Notes: generated by a model from the letters alone, not told the origin. Positions 35,869-45,984 are shown, numbered from the stretch's first letter. The stretch: 64,000 bases of DNA from CAKZLS01 sp963771545 (GCA_963771545.1 CAVYTX010000002.1:1178001-1242000); one strand, 5' to 3'. Made by a program: numbers and translations.

Positions 35869-35914
35869 TAGCCCGGGCAGGATAAATCCAGTCACCTAAG
35901 CAGAGGCTCTAACC

Positions 35915-37201
35915 ATGAAAAAAATAGTATGCGCGCTCGCAGGCGCCGGCATGATCGCGGCATCCGTTCTCGCCGGCGGCGTGGCCCACGCGGCGGAGAC
36001 CATCAAGGTGGGAATTCTTCATTCCCTCTCCGGCACCATGGCGATCAGCGAGACCACGCTCAAGGACGTGATGCTTATGCTGATCGAGGATCAAAACGAG
36101 AAGGGCGGACTTCTCGGCAAGAAGCTGGAGGCGGTCGTCGTCGATCCGGCCTCCAACTGGCCGCTGTTCGCTGAAAAAGCCCGCGAACTTCTTGAGCAGG
36201 ACAAGGTCGCCGTGGTGTTCGGCTGCTGGACCTCGGTGTCGCGGAAATCCGTGCTGCCGGTGTTCGAGGAGCTCAACGGCATGCTGTTCTATCCCGTTCA
36301 GTACGAGGGCGAGGAAAGCTCCCGCAACGTGTTCTATACCGGCGCGGCGCCGAACCAGCAGGCCATTCCGGCGGTCGAATATCTGATGAGCGAGGATGGC
36401 GGCGGCGCGGAGCGCTGGGTCCTGCTTGGCACCGACTATGTGTACCCGCGCACCACCAACAAGATCCTGCGGGCGTTCCTGAACTCCAAGGGCGTCTCCG
36501 ACGACGACATCATGGAGAACTACACGCCGTTCGGGCATTCCGACTGGCAGACCATCGTCGCCGACGTCAAGAAATTCGCGTCGTCGGGCAAGAAGACGGC
36601 CGTCGTATCCACCATCAACGGCGACGCCAACGTGCCGTTCTACAAGGAGCTGGGCAACCAGGGCATCAGCGCCGAGGACACGCCGGTCGTTGCGTTCTCC
36701 GTCGGCGAGGAAGAACTGGCGGGTCTGGACACCGGCCCGCTGGTGGGTCATCTCGCCGCCTGGAACTACTTCATGAGCGTGGACACGCCGGAAAACGCGG
36801 AATTCATCAAGAAGTGGCACGCGTTTATCAAGGATAAGAAGCGGGTCACCAACGATCCCATGGAGGCGGCCTACATCGGCTTCAAGATGTGGACGCAGGC
36901 GGTCGAGCAGGCCGGAACCACCGATGTGGACGCGGTCCGCCAGGCCATGTATGGCCAGGAGGTCAAGAACCTCACCGGCGGCGTCGCGGTCATGAACACC
37001 AACCATCACCTCTCCAAGCCGGTGCTGATTGGCGAAATTCAGGACAACGGACAGTTCGACGTGGTCACCTCGACCGACGGCGTGGTCGTGGGCGACGCGT
37101 GGTCGGACTACATTCCCGAAAGCGCCAAGCTCACCGCCGACTGGACCTACCCCTGGGTCTGCGGCAACTGTGAAAAACCAAGATACGAACCCTCATCGTA
37201 G
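35915..37201 (+). CDS. urtA: Urea ABC transporter substrate-binding protein UrtA
   Basis: The 428-residue protein has a signal peptide of about 26 residues ending GGVAHAAE. The mature part starts TIKVGILHSLSGTMAISET and contains VFGCWTSVSRKSVLPVFEE and LFYPVQYEGEESS, both diagnostic of UrtA. It binds urea (or short amides) in the periplasm. It is the first gene behind a sigma-54 promoter. A strong hairpin after its stop may raise its level relative to the membrane components. Confidence 0.95.
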   Translation: MKKIVCALAGAGMIAASVLAGGVAHAAETIKVGILHSLSGTMAISETTLKDVMLMLIEDQNEKGGLLGKKLEAVVVDPASNWPLFAEKARELLEQDKVAVVFGCWTSVSRKSVLPVFEELNGMLFYPVQYEGEESSRNVFYTGAAPNQQAIPAVEYLMSEDGGGAERWVLLGTDYVYPRTTNKILRAFLNSKGVSDDDIMENYTPFGHSDWQTIVADVKKFASSGKKTAVVSTINGDANVPFYKELGNQGISAEDTPVVAFSVGEEELAGLDTGPLVGHLAAWNYFMSVDTPENAEFIKKWHAFIKDKKRVTNDPMEAAYIGFKMWTQAVEQAGTTDVDAVRQAMYGQEVKNLTGGVAVMNTNHHLSKPVLIGEIQDNGQFDVVTSTDGVVVGDAWSDYIPESAKLTADWTYPWVCGNCEKPRYEPSS

Positions 37202-37217
37202 GTTTGCGTGAAGGAAT

Positions 37218-37257
37218 GTCGTGGGGGACGCCGGGTCAAACGGTCTTCCCCCACGAC
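37218..37257 (+). terminator. Stem-loop between urtA and urtB (partial terminator or mRNA stabiliser)
   Basis: An 11-bp perfect stem (GTCGTGGGGGA, 37218-37228, with TCCCCCACGAC, 37247-37257) closes an 18-base loop. There is no U-run, so it is more likely an attenuator or a 3'-end stabiliser of urtA mRNA than a full terminator. Confidence 0.6.
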
Positions 37258-37300
37258 GCCCCTAACCGCCCCCCCATGATCCGAGTGTGACCTGGTTAGC

Positions 37301-38953
37301 GTGATGAAATTCGTCTCGACCATCGCCCTGGTTCTCGCCGTCCTGGTTTCGGCGCTCGCGCTTGCCGTCCCCTCGCCCGCCCGCGCGCAAGGGATCGAGG
37401 CGGATATCGAGGCGCTGGCCGCCAAGGGGTTCGGCGGTAAGGCCGAGGCCGTCGGCAGGCTCGCCGCGACCGGCGATCCACGCGTGGTGCCGGCGCTCGA
37501 GGCCTTCCTCGATCGGCGCCTCTATGTTCGCAAGGCCGATGGAAAAGTGGTGATCGGTGAAGCCAAGGGCGGGGTCCTGGTGCTCAAGGATCCGATGACC
37601 TTGGCGGAAATCGAACAGGCGCCCAAAAAGTCCGTTAAGAAAATTAGCATCAACAATAACCTCCGGGGCACCGTCCGCGCCGCGCTCGGCGGATTGACGC
37701 TGCTCGATCCCGAACCCTCCGTTCGTCTGCGGGCCGCGCAAGCGATCTTCAAGGGCCATGAAACGGCGATGGGGCCGCTTCTGGAAAAAGCCCTGGCGCG
37801 CGAGACCGACGATACCGTGCGCCGGGAGATGGAAACGACCCTGGCGGCCATCCGCTTGACGTCCTCGAAAGACACCGCCGTTCGCGTCGACGCGCTCGAC
37901 GTTCTGTCGCGGACACCCACGCAGGACGTACGGTCCTTGGTTGGAAATTTGCTGTCGACTAACGCCGACGGCGCGCCCATGGAGCCCGACGACGAGGTCC
38001 GAGGGGCGGCGGAGCAGACTCTCAAGGCCATCGAGGACCGTCTCGCCCTCATGGGATTTGTCACCAATGTCTTTCAGGGTCTGAGCCTCGGCTCGGTTCT
38101 GCTGCTGGCGGCCGTGGGCCTGGCGATCACCTTCGGGGTCATGGGCGTCATCAACATGGCGCATGGCGAGATGGTCATGATCGGCGCGTACACCACCTTT
38201 GTCGTTCAGGAGCAGTTCCGCGCCTACGCTCCGGGATTGTTCGATTACTCCGTTCTAGTGGCGATTCCCGCGGCGTTCATGGTCGCCGGACTGTTCGGGA
38301 TCGCCATCGAACGCGGCATCATCCGCTTCCTCTATGGCCGGCCGCTCGAAACCTTGCTGGCCACCTGGGGCCTCAGTCTCGTCTTGCAGCAACTGACGCG
38401 AAGCATCTTCGGGCCCACCAACCGCGAGGTCGGCAATCCGTCGTGGATGAGCGGGGCCATCGAGATCACCGGCGGCTTGACGCTGACCTACAACCGCATC
38501 TGGATCATCGTGTTCAGCCTGTTGGTGCTGGGGCTGCTGATGGCGCTGATGCGTAAGACGTCGTTCGGATTGCGCATGCGGGCGGTGACCCAGAACCGCC
38601 GCATGGCGGCGTCCATGGGCATTCGGACCGGCCAAATCGACGCCCTGACATTCGGACTGGGTTCGGGCATCGCGGGCATGGCCGGCGTCGCCCTCAGTCA
38701 GATCGACAACGTGAGCCCAAACCTGGGCCAAGCCTATATCATCGACAGCTTCATGGTGGTCGTGTTCGGGGGCGTCGGCAATCTATGGGGCACGTTCGTG
38801 GGCGCCCTCAGCCTCGGCCTCGTCAACAAGTTCCTCGAACCGTTCGCCGGCGCGGTGCTGGCCAAGATCCTGGTGCTGATCGCCATCATCCTGTTCATTC
38901 AGAAACGGCCGCGCGGGCTGTTCGCGCTCAAGGGCCGGGCGGTGGAATCCTAA
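37301..38953 (+). CDS. urtB: Urea ABC transporter permease UrtB
   Basis: The 550-residue protein has a signal peptide and a soluble N-terminal domain of about 240 residues with HEAT-like pairs (AVGRLAATGDPRVVPALEAF). A LivH-type permease follows from about residue 255, marked by FGVMGVINMAHGEMVMIGAY and VVVFGGVGNLWGTFVGA. The long periplasmic N-domain is normal for UrtB. Its TAA stop shares a base with the urtC start. Confidence 0.95.
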   Translation: MMKFVSTIALVLAVLVSALALAVPSPARAQGIEADIEALAAKGFGGKAEAVGRLAATGDPRVVPALEAFLDRRLYVRKADGKVVIGEAKGGVLVLKDPMTLAEIEQAPKKSVKKISINNNLRGTVRAALGGLTLLDPEPSVRLRAAQAIFKGHETAMGPLLEKALARETDDTVRREMETTLAAIRLTSSKDTAVRVDALDVLSRTPTQDVRSLVGNLLSTNADGAPMEPDDEVRGAAEQTLKAIEDRLALMGFVTNVFQGLSLGSVLLLAAVGLAITFGVMGVINMAHGEMVMIGAYTTFVVQEQFRAYAPGLFDYSVLVAIPAAFMVAGLFGIAIERGIIRFLYGRPLETLLATWGLSLVLQQLTRSIFGPTNREVGNPSWMSGAIEITGGLTLTYNRIWIIVFSLLVLGLLMALMRKTSFGLRMRAVTQNRRMAASMGIRTGQIDALTFGLGSGIAGMAGVALSQIDNVSPNLGQAYIIDSFMVVVFGGVGNLWGTFVGALSLGLVNKFLEPFAGAVLAKILVLIAIILFIQKRPRGLFALKGRAVES

Positions 38954-40137
38954 TGACCGGCACCTTGCCCAACACTTCACCAAGTCTCATCGGCCGCCTC
39001 CTCACCGGCAATGTTGGCGCGATGATCACCCTCGGCGTTCTTGCCGCCGCGGCCGTGCTGGTGCCGCTCCTCAATCTCGCGACGCCCGCGGACTCGCCGT
39101 TCCATGTTCCAAACTATATGCTGAGCCTGCTCGGAAAGTATCTTTGCTTCGCGTTGCTGGCTCTCAGCGTCGATCTGATCTGGGGGTATTGCGGCATTCT
39201 CAGCCTGGGTCACGGGGCCTTCTTCGCCCTCGGCGGCTACGCCATGGGAATGTACATGATGCGGCAGATCGGCGATCGCGGCGTCTATGGAAACACCGTC
39301 CTGCCCGACTTCATGGTATTCCTCAACTGGAAGGAACTGCCCTGGTACTGGTACGGCTTCGACAGCTTTCCGTTCGCCGTGGTGATGGTGGCGCTGGTTC
39401 CGGGCGTTCTGGCGTTCGCCTTCGGCTGGTTCGCCTTCCGCTCGCGGGTCACGGGGGTCTACCTCTCGATCATCAGCCAGGCGATGACCTACGCGCTCAT
39501 GCTCGCCTTCTTCCGCAACGACATGGGCTTCGGCGGCAACAACGGCCTGACCGATTTCAAGGATATCCTGGGGTTCGACCTGCAGGCCGACGGAACCCGG
39601 GCCGGCCTGTTCATCGCCTCGGCCGTGGCGCTGATCATCGCCTATCTGGTATGCCGCTACCTGGTGACCTCGCGCCTGGGCAAGGTGCTCATCGCGGTTC
39701 GCGACGCCGAAAACCGGGCGCGCTTTATCGGGTTCCGGGTGGAATATTATAAACTGTTCGTTTTCACCCTCTCGGCGGTGATGGCGGGCATCGCCGGCGC
39801 GCTCTACGTGCCGCAAGTGGGGATCATCAATCCCAGCGAATTCGCCCCGGCGAACTCCATCGAGATCGTCATCTGGGTGGCGGTCGGCGGCCGCGGCACC
39901 CTGCACGGCGCCATTCTCGGTGCGCTTCTCGTGAACTACGCCAAGTCCTACCTCACCGGCGCCATGCCGGAAGTGTGGCTGTTCGCACTGGGCGGCTTAT
40001 TCATTTTCGTCACCCTGTTCATGCCCAAGGGCATCGTCGGCCTGGTGTCGAAGGGATCGCGGAAATGGCGCCGGCGAGGCAAATCGGACGAAGGTTTTCC
40101 GGTGGCCGCCGAACCCCAGGGCGAGGCCGCCCAATGA
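38953..40137 (+). CDS. urtC: Urea ABC transporter permease UrtC
   Basis: The 394-residue LivM-type permease starts at ATG 38953 (TAATG overlap). Motifs are YCGILSLGHGAFFALGGYAM, FFRNDMGFGGNNGLTDFKDI and WVAVGGRGTLHGAILGALLV. About ten transmembrane helices are expected. A short basic cytoplasmic tail follows. It pairs with UrtB to form the channel. It overlaps urtD by 4 bases. Confidence 0.95.
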   Translation: MTGTLPNTSPSLIGRLLTGNVGAMITLGVLAAAAVLVPLLNLATPADSPFHVPNYMLSLLGKYLCFALLALSVDLIWGYCGILSLGHGAFFALGGYAMGMYMMRQIGDRGVYGNTVLPDFMVFLNWKELPWYWYGFDSFPFAVVMVALVPGVLAFAFGWFAFRSRVTGVYLSIISQAMTYALMLAFFRNDMGFGGNNGLTDFKDILGFDLQADGTRAGLFIASAVALIIAYLVCRYLVTSRLGKVLIAVRDAENRARFIGFRVEYYKLFVFTLSAVMAGIAGALYVPQVGIINPSEFAPANSIEIVIWVAVGGRGTLHGAILGALLVNYAKSYLTGAMPEVWLFALGGLFIFVTLFMPKGIVGLVSKGSRKWRRRGKSDEGFPVAAEPQGEAAQ

Positions 40138-40904
40138 CGCACGCCGTCCACGCAAAGCCCGAACTTCACGACACCATCCTCTATGTGGACGGCGTCAGCG
40201 TCAGTTTCGATGGCTTCAAGGCCCTGAACAATCTAAGTCTTTACATCCTCGCCGGCGAGTTGCGGGCCATTATCGGTCCGAACGGCGCCGGTAAAACCAC
40301 GATGATGGACGTGGTCACCGGCAAGACGCGACCGGATACCGGGGATGTCGTGTTCAATGGCGGCGCCGATCTGACGAAACTGGACGAAGCCCGCATCGCC
40401 AATCTCGGCATTGGCCGCAAGTTCCAGAAGCCGACGGTGTTCGAAAGTCACTCGGTTTACGACAATCTGGAACTCGCGCTTGCCGGCAACCGCAAGGTGT
40501 TCGCCTCGCTGTTCTTCAAACTGAACGGACAGCAGCGTGATCGGATCGACGAGGTGCTGGAAACGATTTCTCTAATGGCCGATCGCGGCAGGCTAGCCGG
40601 CGATCTCTCCCACGGTCAGAAACAGTGGCTCGAGATCGGCATGCTGCTGATGCAGGATCCGCAACTGTTGCTGGTCGACGAACCGGTCGCGGGCATGACC
40701 GACGCCGAGACCGAACAGACGGCGGAACTCCTGAAGAGCATCGCGAAATCGCATTCCGTGGTCGTGGTCGAGCACGACATGACGTTCGTTCGCGCGCTCG
40801 CCGCCCATGTGACCGTGCTGCACGAAGGGTCGGTGCTGGCCGAGGGGTCGCTGGACACGGTGCAGAACAATGAACAGGTCATCGAAGTGTATCTGGGTCG
40901 CTGA
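40134..40904 (+). CDS. urtD: Urea ABC transporter ATP-binding protein UrtD
   Basis: The 256-residue LivG-type ATPase has Walker A IIGPNGAGKTTMMDVVTGK, a signature LSHGQKQWLEIGMLLMQ and Walker B LLLVDEPVAGMTD. The LSHGQKQWLEI form is diagnostic of UrtD. It starts at ATG 40134, overlapping urtC (ATGA). It hydrolyses ATP together with UrtE. Confidence 0.95.
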   Translation: MTHAVHAKPELHDTILYVDGVSVSFDGFKALNNLSLYILAGELRAIIGPNGAGKTTMMDVVTGKTRPDTGDVVFNGGADLTKLDEARIANLGIGRKFQKPTVFESHSVYDNLELALAGNRKVFASLFFKLNGQQRDRIDEVLETISLMADRGRLAGDLSHGQKQWLEIGMLLMQDPQLLLVDEPVAGMTDAETEQTAELLKSIAKSHSVVVVEHDMTFVRALAAHVTVLHEGSVLAEGSLDTVQNNEQVIEVYLGR

Positions 40905-40907
40905 ACC

Positions 40908-41603
40908 ATGCTGAAGGTTGACAACATCGATCTGTTCTATGGCGCCAGCCAGGCCCTGCGCGGGGTCAGTCTGATCGCGGAAAAGGACGCGGTCACGTGC
41001 GTCATGGGGCGCAACGGCGTCGGCAAGACCAGCTTGCTTCGCGCCGTTGCCGGACAACATCCGGTCAAGAACGGGCGGATTTTCTGGGAAGACGAGGACA
41101 TCACCGGCCTGCCCGCTTACGAGCGTTCGGCTCGCGGGATCGCCCTGGTGCCGCAGGGCCGGGAAATCTTCCCGCTCCTGACCGTGGAGGAAAACCTGGA
41201 GACGGGATATGCGGCAATACCGCGCAAGCTTCGCCACATTCCCGACGAAATCTTCGACCTGTTTCCCGTGCTCAGGGACATGCTGGGGCGCCGCGGCGGC
41301 GATCTTTCGGGCGGGCAGCAGCAACAACTCGCCATCGCGCGGGCGCTGGTCATCCGGCCCCGGCTGCTGGTGCTCGACGAGCCCACCGAAGGCATTCAGC
41401 CGTCCATCATCAAGGATATCGAGCACGTCATTCGCGTTTTGGTGGGACGGGGGAATATGGCGATCCTGCTCGTCGAGCAGTATTTCGAATTCGCCCAACG
41501 GCTGGCCGACGGGTATGCTGTCATGGATCGCGGCGAGATCGTGATCGCCGGCCGGGGAGAGGACATGGTGGAAGAGGATGTGCATCGCCACATCACCGTC
41601 TAG
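40908..41603 (+). CDS. urtE: Urea ABC transporter ATP-binding protein UrtE
   Basis: The 231-residue LivF-type ATPase has Walker A MGRNGVGKTSLLRAVAG, a signature LSGGQQQQLAIARALV and Walker B LLVLDEPTEGIQPS. GREIFPLLTVEENLETG and YEFAQRLADGYAVMDRGE-like segments fit UrtE. It starts 4 bases after urtD. Its 3' end overlaps ureD by 26 bases, tying urea uptake to urease in one transcript. Confidence 0.95.
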   Translation: MLKVDNIDLFYGASQALRGVSLIAEKDAVTCVMGRNGVGKTSLLRAVAGQHPVKNGRIFWEDEDITGLPAYERSARGIALVPQGREIFPLLTVEENLETGYAAIPRKLRHIPDEIFDLFPVLRDMLGRRGGDLSGGQQQQLAIARALVIRPRLLVLDEPTEGIQPSIIKDIEHVIRVLVGRGNMAILLVEQYFEFAQRLADGYAVMDRGEIVIAGRGEDMVEEDVHRHITV

Positions 41604-42441
41604 ATTGCCAGGATTGCCGGGCGTCCATGGCGTCGCGGAACTGGCATTCGCCAACCATGGCGATCGAACCCGGCTGTCCGCGCTTTACCAACGGTCCCCG
41701 CTTCGGGTCCTGTTTCCGAGAGGGACCGACCGCGATAAGCCCACCGCCGTGGTCGTGACCACGTCAGGCGGCTTGGTCGGGGGCGACGCGATGGATGTAT
41801 CGGTAACCGCCGAGCGCGGATCCTCCGTCTTGGTGACCGCGCAGGCGGCCGAGAAGGTTTACCGCTCCGCAGCCGAGGACTGCCGGGTGCATGTCCGCCT
41901 GAAGATCGGACGCGACGGTTGGCTCGAGTGGCTCCCTCAGGAAACTATTCTATTTGAAGGCGCGCGGCTGCGGCGCACGACCGATGTGGAAATGGATGCC
42001 GGTGGCCGGGCCATGGCCGGCGAAATGCTGGTGTTTGGACGAACCGCGAGCGGCGAGACATTGACCCGGGGGTTGGTAAGGGATGCATGGACCGTTCGTC
42101 GTCGCGGACGCCTTGTCTGGGCCGATGCCGTTCATGTGGAGGGCGATATCGCCGCGCCCTTAGCCTCACTGTCCTGCTTCAACGGCGCCGTGGCGACTGC
42201 GACGATGATCTACGCAGGCGACGATGCCGATACCTATCTGAATACGGCGCGGTCCCTCCTGTGCGAATACACGGACGACGAAACCCTGGCGGGCGCGACC
42301 GTCGTTGGCGGCTTGCTGGTCACGCGCTGGTTGGGATACGACATGCTCGCCATGCGAACCGCCTACGGCGCGTTTTGGGCGGCGTTTCGCCGGCACGTCC
42401 GCGGCGGTGATGAAGACCTGCCGCGGGTTTGGTGTATGTAA
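41578..42441 (+). CDS. ureD: Urease accessory protein UreD
   Basis: The 287-residue protein is a typical UreD/UreH. Motifs are LSALYQRSPLRVLFPR, TTSGGLVGGDAMDV, AQAAEKVYRS and EWLPQETILFEGARL. It is the scaffold on which UreF and UreG assemble to load nickel and CO2 into apo-urease. It begins within the urtE 3' end at ATG 41578. Confidence 0.93.
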   Translation: MCIATSPSRLPGLPGVHGVAELAFANHGDRTRLSALYQRSPLRVLFPRGTDRDKPTAVVVTTSGGLVGGDAMDVSVTAERGSSVLVTAQAAEKVYRSAAEDCRVHVRLKIGRDGWLEWLPQETILFEGARLRRTTDVEMDAGGRAMAGEMLVFGRTASGETLTRGLVRDAWTVRRRGRLVWADAVHVEGDIAAPLASLSCFNGAVATATMIYAGDDADTYLNTARSLLCEYTDDETLAGATVVGGLLVTRWLGYDMLAMRTAYGAFWAAFRRHVRGGDEDLPRVWCM

Positions 42442-42464
42442 GCCTATCATGTGGGGAGGAACTC

Positions 42465-42767
42465 GTGAATCTGACACCGCGAGAAAAAGACAAACTGCTG
42501 GTCGCCATGGCCGCCGAGGTGGCGCGCAAGCGCCTGGCCCGAGGCGTCAGGCTCAACTATCCAGAAGCGGTGGCGCTGATCAGCGATTTCGTCGTCGAGG
42601 GCGCCCGGGACGGCGCCCCGGTCGCCGATCTCATGCGCGACGGCGCCGGTGTTCTCACGCGCGCGCAAGTCATGGACGGTATCTCCGAGATGATTGACGA
42701 GATCCAGGTGGAGGCCACGTTTCCCGACGGCACCAAGCTGGTTACCGTGCACAATCCCATTCGCTGA
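42465..42767 (+). CDS. ureA: Urease gamma subunit
   Basis: The 100-residue protein starts at GTG 42465 behind GGGGAGGA. It has MNLTPREKDKLLVAMAAEVA, LNYPEAVALISDFV, GVLTRAQVMDGISEMI and VEATFPDGTKLVTVHNPI, all standard for UreA. It is the small structural subunit of the (alpha-beta-gamma)3 urease. It lies 23 bases after ureD. Confidence 0.97.
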   Translation: MNLTPREKDKLLVAMAAEVARKRLARGVRLNYPEAVALISDFVVEGARDGAPVADLMRDGAGVLTRAQVMDGISEMIDEIQVEATFPDGTKLVTVHNPIR

Positions 42768-42787
42768 CCGACCCCGGAGGCCTGACG

Positions 42788-43099
42788 ATGATACCCGGAG
42801 AAATCTTTCCAGCCGAGGGAATCATTACCCTCAACGCGGGCCGCGACACCGTCACCTTGACTGTGGCCAACACCGGTGACCGCCCCATCCAGGTGGGCTC
42901 GCACTACCACTTCTTCGAAACCAACGCCGCGCTCGACTTTGAACGCGAGAAGGCGCGCGGGCGCCGTCTCGACATTCCGGCGGGGTCCGCCGTTCGCTTC
43001 GAGCCCGGTCAACGCCGCCAGGTCACGCTGGTTGCCTATGGGGGACGCCGCGAAGTCCACGGTTTTAATGGCCGGGTCGCCGGCCCGCTGGAGACATAG
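42788..43099 (+). CDS. ureB: Urease beta subunit
   Basis: The 103-residue protein has MIPGEIFPAEGIITLNAGRD, NTGDRPIQVGSHYHFFETN and GTAVRFEPGQ-like (GSAVRFEPGQRRQVTLVA) segments, as expected for UreB. A ribosome site CCGGAGG precedes ATG 42788. It is a separate subunit, not fused to UreA. ureC starts 4 bases after its stop. Confidence 0.97.
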   Translation: MIPGEIFPAEGIITLNAGRDTVTLTVANTGDRPIQVGSHYHFFETNAALDFEREKARGRRLDIPAGSAVRFEPGQRRQVTLVAYGGRREVHGFNGRVAGPLET

Positions 43100-43103
43100 A
43101 CCC

Positions 43104-44814
43104 ATGGCGTTCACCATCGGCCGGGCCGCCTACGCCCACATGTTCGGACCGACCACCGGCGACCGGGTGCGCCTCGCCGACACCGACCTCATCCTCGAGG
43201 TGGAGGAGGACCGGACCATCTACGGCGAAGAGGTGAAGTTCGGCGGCGGCAAGGTGATTCGCGACGGCATGGGCCAATCCCAGGCGAGCCGCGCCGAGGG
43301 CGCCGTGGACACCGTCATCACCAACGCGCTGATTGTCGACCACTGGGGCATCGTCAAGGCCGACGTGGGGCTGAAAGGCGGCCGCATCGCGGCGATCGGC
43401 AAGGCTGGAAACCCCGATATCCAGCCCGGCGTCGACATCGTCATCGGCCCGGGCACCGAGGCGATCGCCGGCGAAGGGCGCATTCTCACCGCCGGCGGGA
43501 TCGATGCCCACATCCACTGGATCTGTCCGCAGCAGGTGGAAGACGCCTTGTACTCCGGCATCACCACCATGCTGGGCGGCGGCACCGGCCCCGCCGACGG
43601 CACCAACGCGACCACCTGCACGCCAGGGCCGTGGCATATCGGCCGCATGCTCCAGGCCGCCGAGGGGTTGCCCATGAACCTGGGGTTTTTCGGCAAGGGC
43701 AATGCCTCGCGGCAGGACTCGCTTGTGGAACAGGTGGCCGCCGGAGCCTGCGGCCTGAAACTGCACGAGGATTGGGGCACCACGCCCTCGGCCATCGACA
43801 CCTGCCTTACAGTGGCCGACGCCGTCGATGTCCAGGTGGCGATCCACACCGATACCCTCAACGAATCCGGTTTTGTCGAGAACACCATCGCCGCGTTCAA
43901 GGACCGCGCCATTCACGCCTTTCACACCGAGGGCGCCGGCGGCGGCCATGCGCCCGACATCATCAAGCTTTGCGGCCGGGCCAATGTCCTTCCGTCGTCC
44001 ACCAACCCGACGCGCCCTTACACGGTCAATACGCTCGACGAGCATCTCGACATGCTGATGGTCTGCCACCACCTCGACCCCAGCATTCCCGAGGACGTGG
44101 CGTTCGCGGAAAGCCGCATCCGGCGCGAGACCATCGCCGCCGAGGATATCCTTCACGACATGGGCGCGTTCAGCATGATCGCGTCGGACAGCCAGGCCAT
44201 GGGCCGGGTCGGCGAGATGATCATCCGGACCTGGCAGACCGCCGACAAGATGAAAAAACAGCGGGGCGCTCTTCCCGGCGATCCCGCCCGCAGTGACAAT
44301 CGGCGGATCAAGCGTTACATCGCCAAGTACACCATCAACCCCGCCATCACCCATGGCATCGCGGGCGTCGTCGGCTCCGTCGAGGTCGGCAAGCTCGCCG
44401 ATCTGGTTTTGTGGAAGCCGATGTTTTTTGGGGTCAAACCGGATCTAGTCCTGAAGGCCGGCACCATCGCCGCCGCCGCCATGGGCGATCCCAACGCCTC
44501 CATCCCGACGCCGCAGCCGGTTCACTACCGTCCCATGTTCGCGGCGTTCGGCCGCTCGCTGACGGAGAGCGCGGTGACTTTCGTTTCACGGGCGGCCCTG
44601 GACGCCGGTGTCGGGGACCACCTCGGCCTGCGCAAAACCTTGATCGCCGTCGAAAACACGCGGCAATTGACCAAAAGGGATATGATTCTCAACGACCTCA
44701 CACCGGTCATCGAGGTAGATCCCGAAATCCTACGAGGTCCACGCCGACGGCCAACTCCTGACCTGCGAGCCGGCCGCCGAATTGGCGATGGCCCAACGCT
44801 ACTTTCTGTTCTAG
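43104..44814 (+). CDS. ureC: Urease alpha subunit (catalytic), with +1 frameshift near the 3' end
   Basis: The protein begins MAFTIGRAAYAHMFGPTTGD and carries all nickel-site features: IDAHIHWICPQQ, the carbamylated Lys219 in GLKLHEDWGTTPS, AIHTDTLNESGF, and the flap VCHHLDPSIPEDVAFAESRI. Around 44729-44730 one extra base (a C) breaks the frame after VIEVDPEI. In the next frame the expected ending is present: YEVHADGQLLTCEPAAEL to QRYFLF and a TAG at 44812. The full span is 1711 bases, one more than a multiple of three, giving 569 residues if corrected. Without correction the frame reads through ureE. Confidence 0.95.
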
Positions 44815-44817
44815 ACC

Positions 44818-45288
44818 ATGCGAAGGGCCATCGACGTTCTGTCCGCGGGAGACTGGTCCCCGTCCGCCGAGGTCGCCGAGGTCACCCTGGCGTTCGACGC
44901 CCGCCACCGCCGCCGCATTCGCATGACCGACGGGCAAGGCGAGCCGTTCTTGCTCGACTTGCGGCGCCCGGCCATGCTCAACGACGGCGACGGGCTGGTT
45001 CTCGATGGCAACGGCATCATCCGCGTGCGGGCGGCCGAAGAAGCCGTGGCCGATGTTCGCGGCCGGACGCCGGCGGACACCGCCCGCCTCGCCTGGCATA
45101 TCGGCAACCGCCACACCCCGCTGCAGGTGCTTCCCGATGGCGCCCTGCGCATTCGCGAAGACCCCGTGATCGTCGCCATGCTCGAAGGTCTGGGCGGCGC
45201 CGTCACCCGCCGGGGCGCGCCCTTCTCGCCGGAGCCCGGCGCCTATGCCAGAGGCGAAAACGTCCGGGATCATCACCATGACCCCTGA
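44818..45288 (+). CDS. ureE: Urease accessory protein UreE (nickel chaperone)
   Basis: The 156-residue protein starts 3 bases after the corrected ureC stop. It has the UreE fold motifs RRIRMTDGQGEPFLLDL, GDGLVLDGNGIIRVRAAEE and LAWHIGNRHTPLQV with the metal-binding His of the GNRH element. The C-terminus has only a short His cluster (DHHHDP), not a long His tail. It delivers nickel to UreG. It overlaps ureF by 11 bases. Confidence 0.92.
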   Translation: MRRAIDVLSAGDWSPSAEVAEVTLAFDARHRRRIRMTDGQGEPFLLDLRRPAMLNDGDGLVLDGNGIIRVRAAEEAVADVRGRTPADTARLAWHIGNRHTPLQVLPDGALRIREDPVIVAMLEGLGGAVTRRGAPFSPEPGAYARGENVRDHHHDP

Positions 45289-45984
45289 CGCAACCGCCAT
45301 ATCCAAGTCCGCCCTTTACCGCCTGTTGACGTGGCTGTCGCCCGCTTTTCCCGTGGGCGGCTACACCTACTCCCACGGGATCGAGTACGCCGTGGAGGCG
45401 GGTCTCATTGGCGACCGGGTCTCTCTCACCCGATGGGTCACCGGCATCCTGCTCCATGGCTCCGGCGGCGTCGACGCGACATTCGCCGGCGCCGCGTGGA
45501 ACGCGGTTGCCACCGGCGACGGCGAGGTATTAGCGCGGGTCGCCGAATACGCGGAGGTATTTCGCGGCACCGCCGAGATGGCGCTGGAGAGCAGGGCTCA
45601 GGGCCGGGCTTTTCTCGACGCGGTCCGGCGCGCTTGGCCCCATCCCAGGCTCGATGCTTGGATGGAAGAGCTGGCGGACGCGGAGCGCGCGCCCGCCTAT
45701 CCGGTGGCCGTGGGGGTTGCCGCCGCGCTCGCCGGAATACCCCGCGACCTGACCGTGACGGCGTACCTGCACGCTTTCGCCGCCAATCTGGTGTCCGCCG
45801 GCGTCAGGCTGGTGCCGCTCGGTCAAAGCGACGGCCTCGCCGCCATGGCGGCGCTTGAATCGCCCGTGCGGACAACCGCGGCGGATGCTCTTTCATGCGA
45901 CCTGGAAGATATCGGAACGGCGACCATCATGGTCGACTGGACGTCCGTGCGCCACGAAACCCAATATACGAGGCTGTATCGCTC

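Larger units (their letters stand above)
35603..35914. other. Promoter region between TPR protein and urtA
   Basis: No convincing gene occurs in these 312 bases. The segment is A+T-richer than its surroundings. It carries a 14-bp perfect palindrome (35682-35695) and a sigma-54 type promoter (35853-35868), both best read as control elements of the urea operon. Confidence 0.55.
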
